Origin: Gammaproteobacteria bacterium HGW-Gammaproteobacteria-11
GTDB lineage: Bacteria; Pseudomonadota; Gammaproteobacteria; Pseudomonadales; Pseudomonadaceae
Reading direction: 5' to 3'
Assembly (NCBI GenBank): GCA_002840055.1
Contig: PGZJ01000001.1
Location: 434,001-498,000, forward strand
Length of the DNA stretch: 64,000 nucleotides
Shown here one piece after another: positions 55,782-64,000 of this stretch. Below the pieces are notes generated by a model. It saw only the letters and a list, made by a program, of their open reading frames with translations. It did no database searches and was not told where the DNA came from. Numbering within the stretch: the stretch's first letter is position 1; the number at the start of each line of letters is the position of its first letter. Position numbers and translations under genes: made by a program.

Positions 55782-57269
55782 ATGTTAATGACCGCAAGCA
55801 ACGTAGACGTTTTGCTGGTCGGAGGTGGCGTCATGAGCGCCACTCTGGGAATGTTGCTCAAACAGTTGGATCCAGCCATGACCATTACCCTGGTCGAGCG
55901 CCTGGACCACGTTGCCCACGAAAGCACGGATGGCTGGAACAACGCGGGAACAGGCCATGCTGGCTACTGTGAGCTGAACTACACCCCGGAAGCCCCCGAC
56001 GGCAGCATCAATATTGATAGAGCCCTGGCCATCAATGCCTCCTTCGAGGTTACCCTGCAATTCTGGACCTATCTGGTAGAGCAGAAGATACTCCCGGCAC
56101 CGCCGACATTTATCAATCCGACACCGCACCAGAGTTTTGTCTGGGGCGACAAGGACGCGGCGTTTCTGCGCAAACGCCATGCGCTGCTCAGCGCCCACCA
56201 CCTTTTTGCAGAAATGCAATATAGCGAGTCAGCCGAGGAAATCCGCGATTGGATGCCGCTGGTGATGGACAAGCGCGATGCCAAGCAAACCGTGGCGGCT
56301 ACCCGCGTCAACCACGGTGCGGATGTCGACTTTGGTTCCTTGACCCGCAGTATGGTCAAACATCTTGAACAGCTGGACGCCTTTGAACTGTGTCTGAGCC
56401 ATTCCGTGCACAGCTTGAAAAAGAGCAAGAAAGGCCACTGGCGCGTTGCCGTCGAGGATGACAAATCCGGCGAAGAGAAAACCATCAATGCCAAATTCGT
56501 GTTCATCGGTGCCGGCGGCGGTTCCTTGCCACTGCTGCAGAAGTGCAATATCGATGAAAGTGAAGGCTATGGTGGTTTCCCTGTAAGCGGCCAGTGGCTG
56601 GTATGCAAGAAGCCTGACATCGTTCAGCGACATCACTCCAAGGTCTACGGCAAGGCGCCGGTTGGCGCGCCGCCGATGTCCGTACCGCACCTGGATACCC
56701 GCATCATCAACGGCGAACCGGCCCTGCTCTTTGGTCCCTTTGCCGGTTTCACTACCAAGTTCCTGAAAAAGGGCTCGGTCTTTGATCTGATCAGCTCGGT
56801 CAAAACCAGCAATCTGGCACCCATGATGGCCGTCGGACGTGACAACATGGACTTGACGCGCTATCTGATTGCCGAGTCCTTTCAGTCGCACAAGGACAGG
56901 GTTGCCTCCCTGCGCAACTTCTTTCCCCAGGCGACAGAAAAGGATTGGGCGCTGCAGGATGCGGGCATGCGAGTGCAGATCATCAAGAAAGACGCCCAAG
57001 GCCATGGCAAACTCGAGTTCGGTACTGAACTGGTAGCCGCCAAGGACGGCAGCCTGGCAGCCCTGCTGGGTGCATCACCCGGCGCGTCTACCGCTGTTCA
57101 GGCGATGATCGACGTACTGGAGCGCTGCTTCAAGGATCGGATGGCCAGCCCTGAATGGCAAAGTCGCATGCGCGAACTGGTGCCCTCCTACGGCCAATCA
57201 TTGATCAATGACGCCGCGCTGCTGAAACAGGTTCGCGAACGCACACTGCGGACACTCAACCTGCACTGA
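55782..57269 (+). CDS. mqo: Malate:quinone oxidoreductase
   Basis: 495 residues with VDVLLVGGGVMSATLGMLL (FAD), the family motif STDGWNNAGTGHAGYCELNYTP, and C-terminal LFGPFAGFTTKFLKKGS and GASPGASTAVQAMIDVL. Peripheral membrane flavoenzyme that replaces or parallels NAD-malate dehydrogenase in pseudomonads, passing electrons to quinone. ATG at 55782 or 55788 (AAGAGGCG upstream). Confidence 0.96.
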   Translation: MLMTASNVDVLLVGGGVMSATLGMLLKQLDPAMTITLVERLDHVAHESTDGWNNAGTGHAGYCELNYTPEAPDGSINIDRALAINASFEVTLQFWTYLVEQKILPAPPTFINPTPHQSFVWGDKDAAFLRKRHALLSAHHLFAEMQYSESAEEIRDWMPLVMDKRDAKQTVAATRVNHGADVDFGSLTRSMVKHLEQLDAFELCLSHSVHSLKKSKKGHWRVAVEDDKSGEEKTINAKFVFIGAGGGSLPLLQKCNIDESEGYGGFPVSGQWLVCKKPDIVQRHHSKVYGKAPVGAPPMSVPHLDTRIINGEPALLFGPFAGFTTKFLKKGSVFDLISSVKTSNLAPMMAVGRDNMDLTRYLIAESFQSHKDRVASLRNFFPQATEKDWALQDAGMRVQIIKKDAQGHGKLEFGTELVAAKDGSLAALLGASPGASTAVQAMIDVLERCFKDRMASPEWQSRMRELVPSYGQSLINDAALLKQVRERTLRTLNLH

Positions 57270-57274
57270 GCTTT

Positions 57275-57307
57275 ACCCTGCAGTCTGACCTGATACCAGG
57301 CTGCAGG
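57275..57307. terminator. Hairpin between mqo and the M48 protease gene
   Basis: CCCTGCAG (57275-57282) pairs with CTGCAGGG (57300-57307); a small CCTG/CAGG stem lies inside. No T-tract, so a weak candidate terminator for two convergent genes. Confidence 0.4.
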
Positions 57308-57318
57308 GCATTGCCACA

Positions 57319-58359
57319 TTATTCCTCAAACGCCCTGATGCGCTCCGGTGTCGGCGGGTGCGTCGAAAGAAAATCACCCACCCCACCCTCTTCCGAGGCA
57401 TCACTGTCCAGTCGCCGCATGATATTGGCAAAGTGCACCGGAGGCAGCCCCTGATCACGCATGAAATCCAGCGAGAAGGCATCCGCCTCGCGCTCCATGG
57501 CCCGCGAATAACTCATACTGGCAATCAGCGCCGGCAAGACCGTAGAAAGATCCGAGGCTGCTGACAAATCACCGCTGATGGCAAATACCAGCCACAGCGC
57601 CAGGGAACTCTGGATAGCGCTGCGTAAACTGTGTCGATGCACCACATGGCCGACTTCGTGCGCCAGGATGGCAACCAGCTCCTCATCCTGCTCAGCCAGG
57701 CTAAGCAGATCATCGGTAAACACCACGATGCCACCCGGCAAGGCAAAGGCATTGGCACCAAAAGTATCACTATCGCGGAAAAGTACGGTCAGACTTTGCT
57801 CGGGGTGACGCTCCGCAAGGGCCGCCAGATAGGGCCCAAAGGCGTCTCTTACCTCTGCCAGCCGCGTATCATCGAGCTGGCTGGGCGACATGTACAGGCG
57901 CTCCATGGCCTCCAGCGTTTGCTTGCCCATCTCGACTTCCATGCTGACTGGAATCTGGTTGGCCACCACCTTGGATAACCAGGGAATGCCGAATACCAGA
58001 CTCCCCGCCAGTACCGCCAGTACGATGACGGCACTGATCAGGATAAGCCGCAGATTGCCCTCGAGTCGCTGCAAGGCACCACCGGCACCGGGCACCCCGG
58101 AGGCGCGGGCCAAGGCCATGAGTCCAGCCTGATCGGCCGACTCAAAAACCCCACCCTGCTCCAGACTCAGATAACTGCGGGCCTTGCCGACCTGCACACC
58201 CAAACGCAATGCGCTGGCGGCCAGCACCAGCGACTGGTCGGCATAGCTTAGACAAAGCGCCTGATCCTGCCGGGACAGCTGCGCCGCAAAGCCCTGGCTA
58301 CGCTTGCCGTCAAAGAACAGCCCACTAACGGCCGACTCAGATGAAGGAGACGCCGACAT
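57319..58359 (-). CDS. M48-family membrane metalloprotease
   Basis: 346 residues from the ATG at 58359, which overlaps the DUF898 gene by 23 bp. A membrane helix (LRLILISAVIVLAVLAGSLVF) about a third of the way in, the zinc motif AHEVGHVVHRHS and the downstream READAFSLDFM glutamate ligand. It resembles the periplasm-facing BepA/LoiP-type peptidases but has a longer N-terminal cytoplasmic part. Translational coupling with the membrane protein suggests a shared quality-control role, which is inference. Confidence 0.85.
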   Translation of the reverse strand: MSASPSSESAVSGLFFDGKRSQGFAAQLSRQDQALCLSYADQSLVLAASALRLGVQVGKARSYLSLEQGGVFESADQAGLMALARASGVPGAGGALQRLEGNLRLILISAVIVLAVLAGSLVFGIPWLSKVVANQIPVSMEVEMGKQTLEAMERLYMSPSQLDDTRLAEVRDAFGPYLAALAERHPEQSLTVLFRDSDTFGANAFALPGGIVVFTDDLLSLAEQDEELVAILAHEVGHVVHRHSLRSAIQSSLALWLVFAISGDLSAASDLSTVLPALIASMSYSRAMEREADAFSLDFMRDQGLPPVHFANIMRRLDSDASEEGGVGDFLSTHPPTPERIRAFEE

Positions 58360-59743
58360 CAAAAGCTTCTCCCAATTCCTGTCCCAGCGCACTGGTTCGC
58401 TCGGTTTCTGCAGCAATGAAATGATCAAGATCACCGCTGACCTCAAGCTGGGTACAGCTCATCATGTACTGCGCCATGCGCACCTTGGCCCAAGGCGTGT
58501 AAAGACCCAGGGTAAACACGACCAGAATACTGTTGGTCATGAAAATCCAGAGTATTCTGCCCTTGCCAAGGTTTGAATGCAGGTTGTGCATACCCAACAC
58601 CGTTGAGCCAAGAATCAGATTCTGCAAACCCGCCATGAAATACCCAAAGAGCACCAGGTAACCTGCAAACAGGACCGGCATACCCAGCCAGGGCGAAATA
58701 GCTGCACTCAAGGCAGAGGACACCACACCAAAACCTGCAGCAATCAGCATCAGCTTGAGGAAGAACAGAAAGAAGTCGCCCGCGCTGGCTTTGAGCCTGA
58801 AAGGCATAGTGCCGAAATAGGTGTTATCGATTCGCCAGGCCTGGGCCTTGTACATGCTCAGGGGGAAGGCCAGGAAAAGTGTCAACAATGCCACCAGGGG
58901 CCAGACAAAGAGCACCATGCAGGCGCCGCCATAGGTGCCATTGAAGTTGAACCGGATATTGCGCCAGGCACTATTGACCGCATGAAACTTCAGACTGCGC
59001 ACGACAATCCAGGGCAGCAGAGGAAGGAACAGCAAAACCAGGATCAAGCCCGCAATCGGATAGAACTCGGACGCGACAGCCCAGATGATCACGGCGACAA
59101 TCGCAACCAGCCGGCCACGGAAAATCACCCAGGGATCAGCCAGATACTGGAAGCTGCTGCCATCGAGCTCGGTATGTCCATAGAAGTACTGGGCATTTCG
59201 CACCTTGGCCCAGGGGGCGTAGAAACCCAGAGTCACTATCATCAATAGGATGTTGACGATCCAGATACCAAAGTACTCACTACCGCTACCGGTAAAACGG
59301 ATAGGCTCAATGCGCCTTTCAACAGGCACCTCAGTGGCGTGGCTGCGGGTTGGTTCGCGGGCGCTGAAACGCTCCGTGTCCGCAGCCGGTTCCGCATCGG
59401 CCGCCTCAGCGCGCATGGCGGGAACAGCATGCCAGGTACCCGGGGACTCATCCTGCTCGGCTTTTGCGGCAGCCTGAGCAAGATCAGGGGCGTCATCGGA
59501 GGGCATCAAGGCCAGTTCCATCTCGATTTCAACCAGCAGACCTGCAGCTTGCAGACGCTGCTGGTATTTCTGCGCCTGATCTCGACTCAGATTGCGCTTT
59601 ATCGTGGCTGGCCTCAAAGCCGCCAGGCTGGACGCCTGCGCTTCGTTCATGCCCAGCTGAATCAGGCCGGCCTTGGCTGCGTCCGGCGTCACGCCTTCAA
59701 CCAGATGACCTGCAAAATACACCCGATAATTCTGTATTGTCAT
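58337..59743 (-). CDS. DUF898 (YjgN-like) membrane protein
   Basis: 468 residues. Residues 1-75 form a small cytoplasmic domain (YFAGHLVEG...ATIKRNLSRDQAQKYQQRL); a charged linker follows; then the YjgN core has repeated APWAKVRNAQYFYGHTELDGSSF / TPWAKVRMAQYMMSCTQLEVSGD signatures and about eight membrane helices. The function of YjgN proteins is not known. Its stop overlaps the start of the M48 protease gene. Confidence 0.85.
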   Translation of the reverse strand: MTIQNYRVYFAGHLVEGVTPDAAKAGLIQLGMNEAQASSLAALRPATIKRNLSRDQAQKYQQRLQAAGLLVEIEMELALMPSDDAPDLAQAAAKAEQDESPGTWHAVPAMRAEAADAEPAADTERFSAREPTRSHATEVPVERRIEPIRFTGSGSEYFGIWIVNILLMIVTLGFYAPWAKVRNAQYFYGHTELDGSSFQYLADPWVIFRGRLVAIVAVIIWAVASEFYPIAGLILVLLFLPLLPWIVVRSLKFHAVNSAWRNIRFNFNGTYGGACMVLFVWPLVALLTLFLAFPLSMYKAQAWRIDNTYFGTMPFRLKASAGDFFLFFLKLMLIAAGFGVVSSALSAAISPWLGMPVLFAGYLVLFGYFMAGLQNLILGSTVLGMHNLHSNLGKGRILWIFMTNSILVVFTLGLYTPWAKVRMAQYMMSCTQLEVSGDLDHFIAAETERTSALGQELGEAFDVGVSFI

Positions 59744-59908
59744 TGTCTACCGTCCGCTGGAATAGATAACGCTCGCGTCCTTGCACGGAAACCCCGCCAA
59801 GCACACGCGCCAAGCTGATTATTCAAGCAGCGCGCATGAAGACTTGCAACTGAATATTTCAACTTGAAAAGTTGTGGCGCGGAAAACCAGGCCCTTTTCA
59901 GCGGGCGC

Positions 59909-60649
59909 TCAACGGCGGGTGACGTGCAGCTCAACACCCTGAGCCAGCAGGCTGTCATAGGCTGACTCCAGATCATGCTGCAATTGCTCGGCATAGCTCG
60001 TTTGCCTGGACAACATATAGTCAATACGCGGGTTCATCACCAGCCGACTGGGCAAGGGCTCAAGCCCTCTGCTGATCAGCAATGGATCTACTTGACCACG
60101 ATAATGCAACAGGTAATCACCCCGACCACGCAACAACATCTCCAGCGCACCTCGCGCTGACGCGCTCTGGACTACCTGAACGGCCAGCTGTGGATCACCC
60201 AGCAACACCTGAATTTCATCAGAGTACTGATAGTTGGTTACGGTAATCAGCCTTGTATCCGCCAAGCCTCCAGGCCACTCCGGCAAGCTTTGCCCAGGCC
60301 GGGCATACAGATTCAAACCAATACGACCGAAATCACGCCGGACAAAGCGCACATGCTCGGCCATCTCAGGTCGGGCCAACACCCCGGACCACAGATGGAT
60401 GCTGCCGTCGGCCAGGCCCACCCATATTCGCGCTGCCGGCATTATCCGCAAGCGATAGCTGTATCCAGCCTGGTCAAGCAGGGTACGAGCCAAATCGACT
60501 GTATGGCCTGCCAGCTCACCTTGCTCATTCAGGTAAGCGTAGCCGGGAAAAGGCGTGAAGCCGACCTGGACCTCAGGGCGTTGTTCCGCGTTTACCAGCG
60601 GACAGCTCAGCAAAACCCAGCACAGTGCAGCACAGCGAAAAACACACAT
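59909..60649 (-). CDS. Periplasmic solute-binding protein-like (SBP family 3)
   Basis: 246 residues from the ATG at 60649 (ATG codons at 60667 and 60670 are alternatives), with a signal peptide ending CPLVNA-EQ. The fold begins VQVGFTPFPGYAYLNEQGELAGHTVDLARTLL, typical of amino-acid-type binding proteins. No permease or ATPase gene is nearby and the chain is compact, so it may be a sensor-like or orphan protein. Confidence 0.75.
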   Translation of the reverse strand: MCVFRCAALCWVLLSCPLVNAEQRPEVQVGFTPFPGYAYLNEQGELAGHTVDLARTLLDQAGYSYRLRIMPAARIWVGLADGSIHLWSGVLARPEMAEHVRFVRRDFGRIGLNLYARPGQSLPEWPGGLADTRLITVTNYQYSDEIQVLLGDPQLAVQVVQSASARGALEMLLRGRGDYLLHYRGQVDPLLISRGLEPLPSRLVMNPRIDYMLSRQTSYAEQLQHDLESAYDSLLAQGVELHVTRR

Positions 60650-60753
60650 CACATCATGGCCCTGCATCATAAATACCAAGCAGGCAAGCGTAATAGACAA
60701 CCTTGGCTAGCGCCATACTTGTCGTTCCCGTTACCCCATCGGATGACTGGTAT

Positions 60754-60780
60754 AAAAAAACCCGCCGGGCGGCGGGTCTT
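60754..60780 (-). terminator. Rho-independent terminator of glyA
   Basis: On the minus strand CCCGCC-GCCC-GGCGGG is followed by seven T residues, 19 bp after the glyA stop. The wider TGGTAT/ATACCA flanks extend the dyad. Confidence 0.92.
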
Positions 60781-60798
60781 TTCATACCAATACGCGGC

Positions 60799-62055
<1,257 letters not shown>

Positions 62056-62176
62056 CGGGAGGCCCCCTGCAAGGACATTCAAAAAGAAGAGGGGCATTTT
62101 AGCGCAAGCAGCTGCTTCTGGCACATGAAAAGCGCTCAATCAGCAAACAAATTCGTTTCAACAATCCGTCAGCCGC

Positions 62177-64000
62177 TCAGGGCTTGGCGTTCAGCACATT
62201 GAGCTCGAACTGTTCAACCGATTGTGGCCGACCCAACAGATAGCCCTGAACCTCGTCACAGCCAAAGCCGATCAACAAGCCCATCTGCTCCAGGGTTTCC
62301 ACGCCCTCGGCCACGACGCGCAACTGCAGGCTGCGACCCATGGCGACAATCGCCTTGGCCAAACGACTGTCGCGATTGCCGGCATGCATGGCATGAATAA
62401 AGCTACGATCAATTTTCAGGGTATCTATCGGGAAGTCCTTGAGATAATTGAGCGACGAATAGCCGGTACCGAAGTCATCAACCGCAATAAACACACCCAG
62501 CATCTTGAGTGCCGCCAGCGCCTGCATGGTTTCTTCGACATCCTGCAGCAGTACGCTCTCGGTCAGTTCCAGCTCAATGCTGGCCGGGTCAAGCTGATAG
62601 CGCGACAGCACCGCACCCACCTGTTCGCTCAGGCTCCCCTCGGCAAATTGCCGCGCCGACAGGTTGATGGATAACCGTGGCAACTGGTAGCCCTTCGCGC
62701 GCCACGCCGCCATCTGTTGACAGGCTCGATCCATTACCCACTCACCGAGCACGCCAACCAGCCCGATTTCATCCGCAATGGGAATGAACTCAGCCGGCGA
62801 TATGGCCCCGCGCTGCGGATGCTGCCAACGCAACAGCGCTTCCGCCCCGGTCAGGCGGCGTGTTGCGCAATCGAATTGCGGCTGAAAGTGCAGCTCAAAG
62901 GCGTTGTCATGCAAGGCCCGGCGCAAGTCCGCCTCCAAACTCAGCCGATCAAGCGCACTGGCATTCATTTCAGCCTGATAAAACTGAAACGTATCCTTGC
63001 CCATGGCCTTGGCGTGATACATGGCCGTATCAGCATTTTTAAGCAGAACGTTGACTTCCTCGCCATCCTGCGGCGACAGGGCCATGCCGATACTGGCGCT
63101 GATAAAGAACTCGCGCTCCTGCAATATAAAGGCGGGGGTCAGCTGTGCGAGGATTTTCTCGGCAACATGAATAGCCGCTGCCATGGCCGCCTCGCGACTG
63201 GTCAAACCGCCAAGCAGCAGAGTGAACTCGTCCCCGCCCATGCGCGCCAGGGTATCGCTCTCGCGCACACATTCCCTGAGACGTCGCGCCACCTCACGCA
63301 ACATGACATCACCAGCGGCATGACCCAGGGTATCGTTGATCGGCTTGAAGCGATCCAGATCGAGAAACAGCACCACCAGCCAATCGCCCCGTCTGGCGGC
63401 CAGTTGCAGCGCGGTCTTCAGGCGATCCTGAAACAAGGTGCGGTTCGCCAGCCCGGTCAACCCATCGTAGTAGGCGAGCGTTTCAATGCGCGCTTCGGAG
63501 GCCTTGCGTTCACTGATGTCGACGAAAAATCCGACATAACTGACCAGGTCACCATCATTGTCCTGCACTGCCGTAATGCCCGCCCAGGCCGGAAAAGCTT
63601 CGCCGTTCTTGCGCCGGGGCCAGATCTCCCCTTCCCAGCGCCCCTGCTGCTGCAGGGTATCGCGAATATCGGTGTAAAAACCTGTCTCATGACTATCGGA
63701 GGCCAGCATGTGCGGTAACTGATCAATCACCTCAGGTGCGCTGTAGCCGGTAATCTGACAGAAGTTGTCATTGACCTGCACTATGTAGCCGGCAGGATCG
63801 GTCACCACAATGCCTCCCGTGGTGTTTTCAAATACGGTGGCCGCCATGCGCAGCCGATTTTCGGTGCGGCGCTGCTCGGTGATATCGCGGGCAATGCCCA
63901 ACAGGCCGAGAAAGCGCCCCTCGGCATCCCACATCAATGACAGTCGCAGTTCGATCGGGCACTTGGTGCCATTGGCGCGCAGGCAATCAAAGCTGATCTG
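62177..64000 (-). CDS. morA: PAS-GGDEF-EAL cyclic-di-GMP protein, 5' end outside the window (MorA-like)
   Basis: At least 607 residues remain, with the frame open through the right edge. Order seen: end of a PAS/PAC domain, a complete PAS domain (FENTTGGIVVTDPAGYIVQVNDNF), GGDEF with an intact LARMGGDEFTLLLGG, and EAL with EALLRWQHPQRGAISPAEF. Both catalytic motifs are intact, so it could be both cyclase and phosphodiesterase. The position beside glyA matches morA (PA4601), which controls motility and biofilm formation; the name rests on that. Confidence 0.8.
   Translation of the reverse strand, partial: QISFDCLRANGTKCPIELRLSLMWDAEGRFLGLLGIARDITEQRRTENRLRMAATVFENTTGGIVVTDPAGYIVQVNDNFCQITGYSAPEVIDQLPHMLASDSHETGFYTDIRDTLQQQGRWEGEIWPRRKNGEAFPAWAGITAVQDNDGDLVSYVGFFVDISERKASEARIETLAYYDGLTGLANRTLFQDRLKTALQLAARRGDWLVVLFLDLDRFKPINDTLGHAAGDVMLREVARRLRECVRESDTLARMGGDEFTLLLGGLTSREAAMAAAIHVAEKILAQLTPAFILQEREFFISASIGMALSPQDGEEVNVLLKNADTAMYHAKAMGKDTFQFYQAEMNASALDRLSLEADLRRALHDNAFELHFQPQFDCATRRLTGAEALLRWQHPQRGAISPAEFIPIADEIGLVGVLGEWVMDRACQQMAAWRAKGYQLPRLSINLSARQFAEGSLSEQVGAVLSRYQLDPASIELELTESVLLQDVEETMQALAALKMLGVFIAVDDFGTGYSSLNYLKDFPIDTLKIDRSFIHAMHAGNRDSRLAKAIVAMGRSLQLRVVAEGVETLEQMGLLIGFGCDEVQGYLLGRPQSVEQFELNVLNAKP

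Overview
The window looks like chromosome of a Pseudomonas-type gammaproteobacterium (Pseudomonadaceae, possibly a marine or Halopseudomonas-like lineage). The reasons are gene order remembered from P. aeruginosa, REP-type repeats of the pseudomonad kind, an AceF with two lipoyl domains and an Asn active-site variant, and the pilS-pilR-bamD-rluD-clpB neighbourhood. No tRNA, rRNA, CRISPR array, insertion sequence or phage gene was recognised.

Region 1 (1-8.0 kb): the 3' end of tolC, waaA (Kdo transferase), an FAD oxidoreductase / aldo-keto reductase / conserved unknown operon, then hldE and msbA (heptose activation and lipid A-core flipping).

Region 2 (8.0-34.7 kb): a very large LPS core locus. 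It holds a WaaP-like kinase homologue, a rhamnosyltransferase-like GT2, cysQ, the dTDP-rhamnose operon rmlBACD, a six-gene glycosyltransferase/carbamoyltransferase run (wapO, wapH-like, DUF6625-like, two GT2, a TOD1/DUF616-like protein), then an unusual six-gene cassette (21.2-27.6 kb), then the conserved core block (two-domain kinase, wapQ-like, wapP, waaP, waaG, waaC, waaF). The cassette encodes a Mur-ligase-like enzyme with a C-terminal cysteine cluster, a pyruvyl-transferase-like protein, two paralogous QueC-like PP-loop enzymes, a GT2 and a methyltransferase. It sits where wapO and the kinase block are adjacent in P. aeruginosa. It is the best candidate here for an undescribed pathway: ATP-dependent carboxylate activation or amidation and amide ligation on a core or surface sugar. 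No waaL (O-antigen ligase), wzx or wzy is present.

Region 3 (34.7-46.6 kb): central metabolism and stress genes: ilvE, glnE, aceE-aceF behind two matching 15-bp palindromes, and clpB behind a clear sigma-32-type promoter. REP elements and a second hairpin-bearing repeat family lie on both sides of clpB.

Region 4 (46.6-64 kb): pgeF-rluD, bamD, nadE, a zinc-ribbon microprotein with pilS-pilR (type IV pilus two-component system), thiO, mqo, a membrane M48 protease with a DUF898 membrane protein, an orphan periplasmic binding-like protein, glyA, and the C-terminal part of a PAS-GGDEF-EAL protein (morA-like) running off the right edge.

Comparisons with P. aeruginosa gene order are from memory and were not computed.
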